A stretch of 59,539 bases of DNA from Paracoccaceae bacterium (GTDB lineage: Bacteria > Pseudomonadota > Alphaproteobacteria > Rhodobacterales > Rhodobacteraceae): contig JASJAU010000042.1 in NCBI GenBank assembly GCA_030066855.1, positions 1-59,539 of the forward strand. Reading direction: 5' to 3'. Shown here piece by piece: positions 9,221-17,837 of the stretch (within the stretch, counting starts at the first letter, position 1; each line of letters opens with the position of its first letter). The notes beneath the pieces were generated by a model. That model did no database searches. It saw only the letters and a list, made by a program, of their open reading frames with translations, and had not been told where the DNA came from. The position numbers and the translations under genes were made by a program.

Positions 9221-10672
9221 ATGGAGATGCCGACACCGGATCCGGGTATATTGGCAAAGAAAGGCCGCGTGGTTGCGCGGCTGTCGGATGTTCTTCCGAA
9301 AGACGCAGTTATTTCAGATATTTCCGAGACTCGCGCCTACGAGTGCGACGCCCTTACAGCATATAAATGCCCACCGCTTTGCGCCGTTCTGCCGGCATCG
9401 ACCGAGGAGGTCGCCGCCGTTCTGAAGATTTGCCACGAAGAGGGCGTACCGGTCGTGCCGCGCGGCTCGGGCACCTCACTCGCTGGCGGCGCGTTGCCGA
9501 CGGCAGATTCCGTCATTCTGGGCGTCGCGCGGCTGAACGAGGTTCTTGAGACGGACTGCGACAACCGCTTCATACGGGTGCAGACCGGGCGGACGAACCT
9601 TTCCGTCACCGGCGCGGTGGAAAGCGACGGGTTCTTCTACGCGCCGGACCCGTCCTCCCAACTCGCCTGCGCGATTGCAGGGAACATCGCGATGAACTCC
9701 GGCGGGGCGCATTGCCTGAAATACGGGGTGACGACCAACAACCTGCTGGGCGTCACCATGGTGCAGATGGACGGCACGGTGGTCGAGATTGGCGGCGCGC
9801 ATATGGATGCGGGCGGATATGACTGGCTGGGCTTGATCTGCGGCTCGGAAGGGCAGCTCGGCGTGGTGACGGAGGCGACGCTACGCATCCTGCCGAAACC
9901 CGAGGGCGCGCGGCCCGTGCTGATGGGGTTCTCGTCGAACGAGGTAGCCGGCGCCTGCGTCTCGGACATCATCAAGGCGGGCGTGCTGCCCGTCGCCATC
10001 GAGTTCATGGACCGCCCGATCATCGAGATCTGCGAGAATTTCGCGAAGGCGGGCTATCCGGAATGCGAGGCGCTTTTGATCGTCGAGGTCGAAGGGTCGC
10101 CGGAAGAGATCGACGCGCAGCTTGGTGTGATCATGCAGATCGCGCGGAACCACGACCCCGTCGAGCTGCGCGAGGCCGCGGATTCCGACGAGGCGGGGAA
10201 GATCTGGCTGGGCCGGAAATCGGCCTTCGGCGCGGTCGGTCAGGTGGCCGATTACATGTGCCTTGACGGGACAATCCCAGTCTCGGCGCTGCCCCATGTC
10301 CTCAATCGCATCGAAGAGATGTCCCAAGAGTTCGGGTTGAAGGTCGGCAACGTGTTTCACGCGGGTGACGGCAACATGCATCCACTGATCATGTTCGATG
10401 CGAACAAGCCGGGCGATCTGGAGACCTGCGAGGCTTTCGGGGCCGAGATCCTGAAGCTTTGCGTCGAGGTCGGCGGGTGCCTGACCGGCGAGCATGGCGT
10501 GGGAATCGAAAAGCGGGACCTGATGGATGTTCAGTTCGCGGCGGCGGACCTCGAGGCGCAGATGCGGGTGAAGGACGTCTTCGACCCCGCATGGCTGTTG
10601 AACCCCGCAAAGGTCTTTCCGTTGAAGGCGAGCGAGCACCGGCGGTCGGCCGCAGAAAGCGCCGCGGCGTGA
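9221..10672 (+). CDS. glcD: glycolate oxidase, FAD subunit GlcD
   Basis: 483-residue FAD-linked oxidoreductase of the PCMH type, oxidising glycolate (or D-lactate) to glyoxylate as part of membrane-associated GlcDEF. FAD-binding segments VPVVPRGSGTSLAGGALP and ACAIAGNIAMNSGGAHCLKYG are clear. The C-terminal cap domain ends with NVFHAGDGNMHPLI and GGCLTGEHGVGIEKRDLM, the substrate-side His/Glu motifs of this family. ATG 9221 is preferred over 9206 because GGGAG precedes it at proper distance. First gene of glcDEF; a GntR-type operator lies directly upstream. Confidence 0.93.
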   Translation: MEMPTPDPGILAKKGRVVARLSDVLPKDAVISDISETRAYECDALTAYKCPPLCAVLPASTEEVAAVLKICHEEGVPVVPRGSGTSLAGGALPTADSVILGVARLNEVLETDCDNRFIRVQTGRTNLSVTGAVESDGFFYAPDPSSQLACAIAGNIAMNSGGAHCLKYGVTTNNLLGVTMVQMDGTVVEIGGAHMDAGGYDWLGLICGSEGQLGVVTEATLRILPKPEGARPVLMGFSSNEVAGACVSDIIKAGVLPVAIEFMDRPIIEICENFAKAGYPECEALLIVEVEGSPEEIDAQLGVIMQIARNHDPVELREAADSDEAGKIWLGRKSAFGAVGQVADYMCLDGTIPVSALPHVLNRIEEMSQEFGLKVGNVFHAGDGNMHPLIMFDANKPGDLETCEAFGAEILKLCVEVGGCLTGEHGVGIEKRDLMDVQFAAADLEAQMRVKDVFDPAWLLNPAKVFPLKASEHRRSAAESAAA

Positions 10673-10724
10673 TAAACAGCGCCAATCCTCTGAAATCATT
10701 TGAGAAACAAACGGCGAGCGGATC

Positions 10725-11867
10725 GTGCTGAGCCCTGCGACTGAAGAAGACCTGGCCGGGATACTGGCCGAGAGATCGGAGCCGCTCGACGTGCAAGGCG
10801 GGGGGACGCGCCGCGTCGGAGCGTCTGAGCGTGAGCGGCTGTCGACGGCAGCACTCACGGGAATCACGCTGTATGAGCCGGGGGCGCTGACCCTCGTGGC
10901 TCGGGCGGGCACGCCGCTGGCAGAGATCGAGGGCGCACTCGCCGCGGAGGGTCAGATGCTGGCCTTCGAGCCGATGGATCATCGTCCGCTCTTGGGCAGC
11001 GAAGGCGAGCCGACGATCGGCGGCGTCGTTGCCGGGAACGTTTCCGGGCCGAGGCGGGTGCAGGCGGGCGGATGCCGGGATTCGCTGATCGGGGTCCGTT
11101 TCGTCGATGGCACGGGAACGATCGTCAAGAACGGCGGGCGCGTGATGAAGAACGTGACCGGCTACGACCTCGCCAAGCTGATGGCGGGCGCGAACGGGAC
11201 CTTGGGAGTTCTAACCGAGGTGTCATTCAAGGTGCTGCCCAAGCCGGAAGCAGTGGCTAGCGTCTTGCTCGAAGGGTTGTCGGTCGCCGATGCGGTCCGC
11301 GCGATGTCGAAGGCGCTGGCTTCGCCCTTTGAGGTTTCGGGCGCGGCGCATGCGCCGGTCGGCGTCGATGGCGCGCCGGTGACGATGATCCGGGTCGAGG
11401 GTTTTGGCGACTCCGTTGCCTACAGAGCGGAGAAGTTGAGAAACCTGCTGTCCGAATTCGGACCCGTCGCCGTTGAGACCCGCGAGGGGCGCGATGGCGG
11501 GGTCGGAACGGCGGCGGGCTGGCGCTGGGCGCGGGATGCGCTCGCGCTGGCGGAGGCCGAGGGCGATGTGTGGCGGGTCTCGGTGAAACCGACGGACGCG
11601 CCCAAGGCGGTGGACGCGCTCGACGCCGACCGTATCCTCTTGGATTGGGGCGGCGGGCTGATTTGGGCTGCGGTACCGCCGGGGACGGACGCGCGGGCGC
11701 GGCTCAAGGGCATCCCCGGCCACGCCACGCTCGTGCGGGCCGACGCGGAATCGTTCAAGCGGCTGGGCGCCTTCGAGCCGGAGAGCGTTCCCTTGGCGAT
11801 CCTGGCCAAGAAACTGCGCCAGCAGTTCGACCCCAAGGGCATTCTCAATCCGGGGCTGATGGGCTGA
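10725..11867 (+). CDS. glcE: glycolate oxidase, FAD subunit GlcE
   Basis: 380 residues from a GTG start at 10725. It is a shorter FAD-binding paralogue of GlcD: GGGTRR near residues 25-30, EPTIGGVVAGNVSGPRRVQAGG and MKNVTGYDLAKLMAGANGTLGVLTEVSFKVLPKP, then the C-terminal FDPKGILNPG. It lacks the large GlcD cap region, as GlcE proteins do. Its stop codon TGA shares one base with the ATG of glcF, indicating translational coupling. Confidence 0.93.
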   Translation: MLSPATEEDLAGILAERSEPLDVQGGGTRRVGASERERLSTAALTGITLYEPGALTLVARAGTPLAEIEGALAAEGQMLAFEPMDHRPLLGSEGEPTIGGVVAGNVSGPRRVQAGGCRDSLIGVRFVDGTGTIVKNGGRVMKNVTGYDLAKLMAGANGTLGVLTEVSFKVLPKPEAVASVLLEGLSVADAVRAMSKALASPFEVSGAAHAPVGVDGAPVTMIRVEGFGDSVAYRAEKLRNLLSEFGPVAVETREGRDGGVGTAAGWRWARDALALAEAEGDVWRVSVKPTDAPKAVDALDADRILLDWGGGLIWAAVPPGTDARARLKGIPGHATLVRADAESFKRLGAFEPESVPLAILAKKLRQQFDPKGILNPGLMG

Positions 11868-13174
11868 TGCAGACGACGTTTTCGGAGGCGCAGCTTCAGG
11901 ATCCGGCGATCCAGCGGTCGAATGAGATACTGCGGTCTTGCGTTCATTGCGGTTTTTGCACCGCCACCTGTCCAACCTATCAGGTACTGGGCGACGAACT
12001 CGATTCCCCGCGCGGGCGCATCTACCTGATCAAGGATATGCTGGAGAATGATCGTCCGGCGGATGAGAAGACGGTCAAGCATATCGACCGCTGCCTGTCC
12101 TGCCTCGCCTGCATGACCACCTGTCCGTCTGGCGTGCATTACATGCATCTGGTCGATCACGCGCGGGCGCATATCGAGAAGACCTACAAGCGGCCCATCT
12201 TCGAGCGCGTGTTGCGCTGGACTTTGGCCCGGATCCTTCCCTATCCGATGCGGTTTCGCGTTGCGCTTCTGGGCGCCAAGATCGGACGACCATTCGCGTT
12301 CCTGATGCCGGACGCGCGATTGAAGGCGATGCTGGCGATGGCGCCGAAGACGATCCCGCCCGTGAGCCGGAATGACGATCCGCAGACCTTCGCGGCCTCG
12401 AGTGAGAGGCGGATGCGGGTCGCTCTGATGACCGGCTGCGCGCAGAAGGCTTTGAACACCGACATCAACGACGCCACGATCCGGCTCTTGCGCCGGTTCG
12501 GCGCCGAGGTGGTGATCGCCGAGGGCATGGGATGTTGCGGCGCGCTGGTGCATCACATGGGCAAAGAGGACGAGAGCCACGCTGCGGCGTCGAAGAACAT
12601 TAACGCCTGGATGGCCGAGGATCGGAATGGCGGTCTGGACGCGGTAGTAATCAACACCTCCGGCTGCGGGACGACGGTCAAGGACTACGGCCATTTGTTC
12701 CGCAACGACGCGCTGGCGGAAGACGCGGCGCGGGTCAGCGATCTGGCGATGGATGTGAGCGAGGTTCTGATGAAGCTCGATCTGCCGGAAGGCGCGCCCA
12801 GGGGCATCCGGGTGGCTTATCACGCGGCCTGCTCGCTGCAGCACGGCCAGCAGATAAAGGCCTTTCCGAAGGACCTTTTGAAGAAGGCCGGTTTCGAGGT
12901 GGTCGAGCCTGCGGACAGCCATCTCTGCTGTGGCTCGGCAGGCACCTACAACCTGATGCAGCCGGAGATCTCGGCCAAGCTGAAGGAGCGAAAGGTGCGG
13001 ACGCTGGAGGCGAAAACGCCAGATATCATCGCCGCCGGCAACATCGGCTGCATGATGCAGATCGGAACGGGCACGGAGGTGCCGGTCGTTCACACGGTCG
13101 AGCTCCTGGACTGGGCGACCGGCGGGCCGAAACCGTCGGCTCTGGGCGATTGGGAGCCTGGACAGCCCTATTAG
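11867..13174 (+). CDS. glcF: glycolate oxidase, Fe-S subunit GlcF
   Basis: 435-residue iron-sulfur subunit that passes electrons from GlcDE to the quinone pool. Two ferredoxin motifs are present, CVHCGFCTATCPTY (about 25-38) and CLSCLACMTTCPSG (about 75-88), followed by two CCG-type domains (GMGCCGALVHHMG and HLCCGSAGTYNL) shared with heterodisulfide reductase B-like proteins. ATG at 11867 overlaps the glcE stop. No terminator-like hairpin with a T-run is visible after it. Confidence 0.95.
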   Translation: MQTTFSEAQLQDPAIQRSNEILRSCVHCGFCTATCPTYQVLGDELDSPRGRIYLIKDMLENDRPADEKTVKHIDRCLSCLACMTTCPSGVHYMHLVDHARAHIEKTYKRPIFERVLRWTLARILPYPMRFRVALLGAKIGRPFAFLMPDARLKAMLAMAPKTIPPVSRNDDPQTFAASSERRMRVALMTGCAQKALNTDINDATIRLLRRFGAEVVIAEGMGCCGALVHHMGKEDESHAAASKNINAWMAEDRNGGLDAVVINTSGCGTTVKDYGHLFRNDALAEDAARVSDLAMDVSEVLMKLDLPEGAPRGIRVAYHAACSLQHGQQIKAFPKDLLKKAGFEVVEPADSHLCCGSAGTYNLMQPEISAKLKERKVRTLEAKTPDIIAAGNIGCMMQIGTGTEVPVVHTVELLDWATGGPKPSALGDWEPGQPY

Positions 13175-13287
13175 CCGACGCGATCCCGCGGGGCGGAGGA
13201 GATTCCAGTCCTGAAATAGGCGGCCCGCGCTGACAAATTCTTGCCGCATCGCGCTGCTACACGGGGTATGGTGGGGCCGGGAGAGAG

Positions 13288-14112
13288 ATGATGCGTCGGA
13301 TTCTGGCAATTATTACAGCACTTTGCGCGATTTCGGGGCCGGGACTTGCGCAAGACAGGACCGAGCTGACCGCGCTCATGACCGCCTATGAGGCGCAGGG
13401 TTGGGAGGGCGTGGGCCGCCTTAATGTCGGGCGATGGGGCATGTGCACAGGCGCGCTGGTCGCGCCAAGCCTCGTCCTGACGGCCGCGCATTGCATTCAC
13501 CATCCGACGACCGGCAGCGTCGTTCCCCCCTCGACGATCGAGTTTCTGGCCGGCTGGCGGAACGGGAGCGCGGCGGCTTACCGCAACGTGCGCCGGGTGA
13601 TCTCGCACCCGGACTATGATTTCACAGGGCTTGAGGGCAACGTGCGCGTGACCAACGATCTCGCGCTGCTCGAGCTCGAGAGCCCGATCCAGTTGCCCAA
13701 CGTCCGGCCGTTTCTGATCGGGGAGCGTCCGCGCAAGGGCGCCTCGGTGGGCGTCGTCTCTTACGCGCGGGACCGGGCGGAGAATCCGTCGCTTCAGGAG
13801 GTCTGTCATGTGCTCGCCCGCAGCCCCGGGGCGCTGTACCTGTCCTGTGAGGCGACCTTCGGCGCCTCGGGCGCGCCGGTCTTTTCCTTTGTCGACGGGC
13901 AGCCGCGCATCGTCTCGGTGGTCTCGGCCATCGCCACCGTTCAGGGGCGCGACGTGTCGCTCGGCACCAATCTGGAGAAGCCGCTTCAGGAGCTGATGGC
14001 CCTGATGCGCCGGCCGGAAGGGCCGGTTCGGATCGAAACGCCGCCCGAGCAAGCGTCGAGCAAGCCGCGCGCCTTTTCCGGCGGCGGCGGGGCGAAGTTC
14101 CTGCGGCCTTGA
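13288..14112 (+). CDS. secreted trypsin-like serine protease (first of a tandem pair)
   Basis: 274 residues. Signal peptide MMRRILAIITALCAISGPGLAQ is followed by an S1-family chymotrypsin-like domain. The apparent catalytic triad is His68 (VLTAAHC), Asp124 (TNDLALLEL) and Ser194. The serine loop reads FGASGAPVF, where trypsins usually have GDSGGP, so the Asp before the Ser is Ala here. A disordered proline/serine tail ends in GGGGAKFLRP. Start could be ATG 13288 or 13291. It overlaps the frame of the next, related gene and was probably duplicated with it. Substrate unknown. Confidence 0.85.
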   Translation: MMRRILAIITALCAISGPGLAQDRTELTALMTAYEAQGWEGVGRLNVGRWGMCTGALVAPSLVLTAAHCIHHPTTGSVVPPSTIEFLAGWRNGSAAAYRNVRRVISHPDYDFTGLEGNVRVTNDLALLELESPIQLPNVRPFLIGERPRKGASVGVVSYARDRAENPSLQEVCHVLARSPGALYLSCEATFGASGAPVFSFVDGQPRIVSVVSAIATVQGRDVSLGTNLEKPLQELMALMRRPEGPVRIETPPEQASSKPRAFSGGGGAKFLRP

Positions 14113-14144
14113 CACGCGCCGCTTCGGCGGCAGGCTTTTCCCCC

Positions 14145-14819
14145 ATGCGCTGCGCGGCATTTCTGGTGTGGATGGCGGCCTTGGCGGTCGCCCTGCCGGC
14201 GGCGGCGTCGGAGCAGATCTTCGGTGTTGGCCGGTTGGAACGCGCGGGCGAGGGCGCGGTCTGCTCGGCCGCGCTGATCGCCCCTGACCTGGTCGTTACC
14301 GCCGCGCATTGCGTTCGGGTCGGCAAGGACGGCGCGGAGGACGCGCCGGCGCTCGCCTTCCGCCCCGGGGGCGTTGTGGGCGCACCGCCGACGACGGTCG
14401 ATGAGGTCGTCCAGCATCCCCTGTTCGTGTTCACCGCATCCAAGGCGCCGTGGAGCCTGAGGTTCGATCTCGCACTCTTGCGGCTTGAGGCGGAGGTTCC
14501 GCCAAGCATCGCATTGCCGCTCGGCCTGGGCGTCGAGGCCAAAATCGGCGAGCCTTTGATCATCGCAAGCTGGCGGAACGACGGGACGAGCCGCCCGAGG
14601 CAGCGGGCTTGTGAGGTCCTGGAGAACCGCCCATCGCTCGTGACCGTCGCCTGTCCGGTGCGCGGAGGAGAAAGCGGATCGCCGATCATCCGGCAGACCG
14701 AGGCCGGGCTGGAGATTGTCGCCGTCCTGTCGAGCCGGTCTCAGATGGGAAGCCAGCCTGTCGGTCTGGGCAGCAACCTTAATGGCAGGTTGCGCCCCAT
14801 GCTTGACTTACTTGATTGA
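14145..14819 (+). CDS. secreted trypsin-like serine protease (second of a tandem pair)
   Basis: 224 residues from ATG 14145, chosen because MRCAAFLVWMAALAVALPAAAS is a good signal peptide; a TTG at 14109 overlapping the upstream stop is the alternative. The triad is His55 (VVTAAHC), Asp108 (RFDLALLRL) and Ser177 (RGGESGSPII). It is shorter than its neighbour and lacks the basic C-terminal tail. Order and spacing suggest the pair is co-transcribed. The target is unknown. Confidence 0.85.
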   Translation: MRCAAFLVWMAALAVALPAAASEQIFGVGRLERAGEGAVCSAALIAPDLVVTAAHCVRVGKDGAEDAPALAFRPGGVVGAPPTTVDEVVQHPLFVFTASKAPWSLRFDLALLRLEAEVPPSIALPLGLGVEAKIGEPLIIASWRNDGTSRPRQRACEVLENRPSLVTVACPVRGGESGSPIIRQTEAGLEIVAVLSSRSQMGSQPVGLGSNLNGRLRPMLDLLD

Positions 14820-14851
14820 TATTTATGGATTATTCGTGCGAACCCCGTGAT

Positions 14852-14880
14852 CTTGAACTGTCTTCGGGGCGTTCCTATCT
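14852..14880 (+). promoter_or_regulatory. RpoH (sigma-32)-type promoter of hsp20
   Basis: CTTGAA (14852-14857) and CTATCT (14875-14880) are separated by exactly 17 bases. This fits the heat-shock sigma-factor pattern of alphaproteobacteria (CTTG, 17-18 bases, CYTATNT). It lies 95 bases before the hsp20 start, leaving room for a structured 5' leader. Confidence 0.65.
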
Positions 14881-14887
14881 CATTGAA

Positions 14888-14971
14888 GTCGGAGGCCGCT
14901 GAGGCTCTGACGCCAAACGCCGCCCTGCCCGAACGGGAGGGCCCAAACGTTGTCGCTCAAAGGAGGATGAC
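14888..14971 (+). promoter_or_regulatory. ROSE-like RNA thermometer in the hsp20 leader
   Basis: Three consecutive hairpins can be drawn. Hairpin 1 spans 14888-14911 (GTC/GAC, GGA/TCT, GCC/GGC arms). Hairpin 2 spans 14922-14942 (GCCCT/AGGGC and CCC/GGG around a GAAC loop with one bulged G). The last, 14949-14971, pairs the Shine-Dalgarno GGAGGA (14962-14967) with TCGCTC (14953-14958) through T-A, C-G, a G-G mismatch, a bulged C, T-A and C-G. The motif T-Y-G-C-T facing AGGA with a G-G pair is the hallmark of ROSE elements, known before small heat-shock genes. Folding was done by eye. Confidence 0.55.
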
Positions 14972-14974
14972 CCT

Positions 14975-15442
14975 ATGCGCACGTATGATTTCGCACCACT
15001 GCACCGTGCAACCGTCGGCTTTGATCAGATCGCCGACCTCATGGACCGGGTTCTGACCGATACCCAATCGGCCCCGTCCTACCCGCCCTACAACATCGAG
15101 AAGACCTCGGAAGATGGCTGGCGCATTTCGATCGCCGTGGCCGGCTTTGGCGAGGAAGACCTTGCCGTCGAGGTCAAAGAAAGCGCGCTGATCGTGACCG
15201 CCCGCAAGGCGAAGGAAGACGATACGCGCACCTACCTCCATCGGGGCATCGCCACCCGCGCCTTCGAGCGCCGGTTCACGCTGGCCGACCATGTGCGTGT
15301 AGTTGGCGCGAGCCATCTGAACGGCATGCTGAACATCGACCTCGTTCGCGAGGTTCCGGAAGCGCTCAAGCCGCGCCGGATCGAGATCGCGTCAGCCGAC
15401 ACGCTTGAGGCGACCGCCGTGGAAGCCAAAGAAGTCAACTAA
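14975..15442 (+). CDS. small heat-shock protein, Hsp20/IbpA family
   Basis: 155-residue ATP-independent holdase chaperone. The alpha-crystallin domain covers about residues 35-130: YNIEKTSEDGWRISIAVAGF, DLAVEVKESALIVTARK, and the strand YLHRGIATRAFERRFTLAD. The C-terminal RRIEIA offers the usual I-x-I-like contact. A strong GGAGGA precedes the ATG but appears masked in the leader RNA. The heat-shock promoter and putative thermometer upstream support transcriptional and translational heat control. Confidence 0.93.
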   Translation: MRTYDFAPLHRATVGFDQIADLMDRVLTDTQSAPSYPPYNIEKTSEDGWRISIAVAGFGEEDLAVEVKESALIVTARKAKEDDTRTYLHRGIATRAFERRFTLADHVRVVGASHLNGMLNIDLVREVPEALKPRRIEIASADTLEATAVEAKEVN

Positions 15443-15493
15443 CCGTCAGTGCGTTGACGTTGGGCGCGTCCGGGGAGGCCTGGGCGCGCTTTA

Positions 15494-17830
15494 CTATTCG
15501 CCGTAGGGCACCCAGACCGTCTTGATCTCGGTCGCCGCGCTCAGGAACTCCCGCGCGCTGGCTTGGGACCAGTCCCGCTCTTTCCCATTGTTGACCCAGG
15601 TGCGCTTGAGGTTGCCCGCCGCCTCCCGTTCGATGGTTGCGGACAGGTCCGACGAGGAGAACGACCAGACCGCATCGATGTCCATGTGTCCGGCCATCTG
15701 AGGAGCGATTTCCGCGTGGCTGCCCGTGAGGATGTTCACCACGCCGTTCGGGACGTCGGATGTTTCCAGCACCTGGTAAAAATCTGTCGCGGCGAGCGGG
15801 TAGGGTTCCGACCCCATGATGGCGAGGCGATTGCCCATAGCCATTGAGGCGGCGACGATTGAAACGAAGCCCAAGAGCGGCGCATCATCCGGCGCGAAGG
15901 CGCCGATCTTGCCGACCGGTTCGTTCATGGCGAGCGCGATGCCGCGGATCGGGACGCCCTTGGCGCGACCGTCGTGCTTGTCGGCCCAGGCTGCCCAGGT
16001 GAAGAGGCGGTCGATGGAGGCCTCCACCTCGGCTTTGCCGCCGCGCTTGCCGGTCATGTCATTGATCCGATGGGCGAATTCGTCGGCTCGGGCCGACAGG
16101 TTCTCGCCCATGTAGTAGAGGATCTGGGCGCGGAGGTGGCCGGTTGTTTTGCCCCAGCTACTCGCCGCGTTCATGGCCTCAACGGCGTTTCTTAGGTCCT
16201 TTCGGTTGGCCAGACCGGCGTGGCCCAGAAGTTTGCCTTTGGGCGACCAGACCGCGCGGGAGTAGCCGCCGTCCGGCCGCGCCTGCTTGCCGCCGATGAA
16301 GAGCTTGGCGGTGCGGTCGAGGTCAACGGCCTTTGCCGTGGCGGGCGCGGGCGCGGGCTTGATCGGCGCGACTGCGCCCGAGGCGCTTCTCGTTTTGGTA
16401 TAGGCGAGCAGGCCTTCCCATCCGCCCTCGCGTCCGAAGCCAGACTCGCGAACGCCGCCGAACCCGGCGGCGGCGTCGAAGAGGTTGGTCGCGTTTACCC
16501 AGACCACACCTGCGGCAAGTTTGGGTGCGACGTCGAGCGCCAGGTTCACGTTTTCGGTCCAGAGCGTCGCGGCGAGGCCGTAGCGGGTGTTGTTGGCCAG
16601 TTCGACCGCCTCGGCGGGCGTGCGGAATGTCGATCCAACCAGGACCGGGCCGAAGATCTCCTCCTGCATCAGATTGTCGGCGGGGGAGAGGCCGGTGATC
16701 AGCGTGGGCGGGTAGTAGCAGCCGTTCTCCGGTAAGTCGGTTTCGGGTTGATAGATGTCGCCGCCGCTCGAGGCCACGAGGTCGGTGATGGTCTTGAGCT
16801 GGACCGGGTCCACGACCGCGCCAACGTCGATGCATTTGTCGAGTGGGTCGCCCATCCGCAGGCCGTCCATCCGGCGGCGAAGGCGGGAGTAGAACGTCTC
16901 GGCGATGCCCTCTTGCACCAGAAGGCGCGAGCCTGCGCAGCAGACCTGGCCCTGGTTGAACCAGATCGCGTCGACCAGACCCTCGATCGCGCTGTCGATG
17001 TCGGCGTCGTCGAAGACGATGTAGGGGGATTTGCCGCCGAGCTCCAAGGTGAGCTTCTTGCCGGAGCCGGCTGTCGCCTCACGGATTCTCCGACCGACCG
17101 AGGTCGAGCCGGTAAATGCGATCTTGTCGATGTCCTTGTGGCCGACGATCATCTCGCCGACCTTGCCGTCGCCAGTTACGATGTTCAGGACGCCGGGCGG
17201 GACGCCCGCCTCGCGGCTTAGATCGGCGAAGAGAAGCGCGGTGAGTGAGGTGTACTCCGCCGGTTTCAGGACGACTGTGTTGCCCATGGCGAGCGCCGGC
17301 GCGACCTTCCAGGCGAGCATGAGAAGCGGGAAGTTCCAGGGGATGATCTGGCCGCAGACGCCGAGCGGCGCGCGGTCCGGCAGCTCCTCGTCCATCAGCT
17401 GCGCCATGCCTGCGTGATAGTAGAAATGGCGGGCGACAAGGGGGATGTCGATGTCGCGGCTCTCGCGGATCGGCTTTCCGTTGTCGAGCGTTTCGAGCAC
17501 CGCGAAGAGGCGCGACTGTTTCTGGATCAGGCGGGCGATCGCGTAGAGCACTTGCGCCCGGCGTTTCGCGTCCTTGGCCCAGGCCGCTTGGGCGTTGCGG
17601 GCGGAGGTGACGGCAGCGGTGACGTCCTTCGCCGTGGCCTGGCTCACCTTGGCGAGCAGCTTGCTGTCTGCTGGGTTTCTAGAGGCGAAGGTTCTGCCGG
17701 GCTTTGTCCACTTGCCGCCGATCCAGTGTCCGAAGCTGCGCTTGTGGCTGTCGAGCCAGGCCTGCGCCTCGGCCGCGCTTTCGGGCGCCGGGCCGTAGTC
17801 CATGCTGTCGAAGATGTCCTGGACGTTCAT
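15494..17830 (-). CDS. double aldehyde dehydrogenase, ALDH16 type
   Basis: 778 residues. An N-terminal complete NAD(P)-dependent aldehyde dehydrogenase domain (about 1-500) has IPWNFPLLM, ELGGKSPYIVFDDAD and the nucleophile loop NQGQVCCAGSRLL. A second ALDH-like domain (about 510-778: KLFIGGKQARPDGG, PLLGFVSIVAASMAMGN) has no matching active-site Cys. This arrangement is that of ALDH16, whose bacterial members keep the N-terminal Cys. The frame is open further upstream, but ATG 17830 (MNVQDIFDSMDYGPAPES) follows deoC by 7 bases. Co-transcription with deoC suggests oxidation of an aldehyde from deoxyribose breakdown; the substrate is not shown. Confidence 0.88.
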   Translation of the reverse strand: MNVQDIFDSMDYGPAPESAAEAQAWLDSHKRSFGHWIGGKWTKPGRTFASRNPADSKLLAKVSQATAKDVTAAVTSARNAQAAWAKDAKRRAQVLYAIARLIQKQSRLFAVLETLDNGKPIRESRDIDIPLVARHFYYHAGMAQLMDEELPDRAPLGVCGQIIPWNFPLLMLAWKVAPALAMGNTVVLKPAEYTSLTALLFADLSREAGVPPGVLNIVTGDGKVGEMIVGHKDIDKIAFTGSTSVGRRIREATAGSGKKLTLELGGKSPYIVFDDADIDSAIEGLVDAIWFNQGQVCCAGSRLLVQEGIAETFYSRLRRRMDGLRMGDPLDKCIDVGAVVDPVQLKTITDLVASSGGDIYQPETDLPENGCYYPPTLITGLSPADNLMQEEIFGPVLVGSTFRTPAEAVELANNTRYGLAATLWTENVNLALDVAPKLAAGVVWVNATNLFDAAAGFGGVRESGFGREGGWEGLLAYTKTRSASGAVAPIKPAPAPATAKAVDLDRTAKLFIGGKQARPDGGYSRAVWSPKGKLLGHAGLANRKDLRNAVEAMNAASSWGKTTGHLRAQILYYMGENLSARADEFAHRINDMTGKRGGKAEVEASIDRLFTWAAWADKHDGRAKGVPIRGIALAMNEPVGKIGAFAPDDAPLLGFVSIVAASMAMGNRLAIMGSEPYPLAATDFYQVLETSDVPNGVVNILTGSHAEIAPQMAGHMDIDAVWSFSSSDLSATIEREAAGNLKRTWVNNGKERDWSQASAREFLSAATEIKTVWVPYGE

Positions 17831-17837
17831 GCGCGTG

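Noticed and set aside
15445-15492. Terminator after hsp20 (CGTCA/TGACG hairpin and GCGCG/CGCGC arms)
   Set aside because: Short or weak stems without a T-run; termination here cannot be supported.
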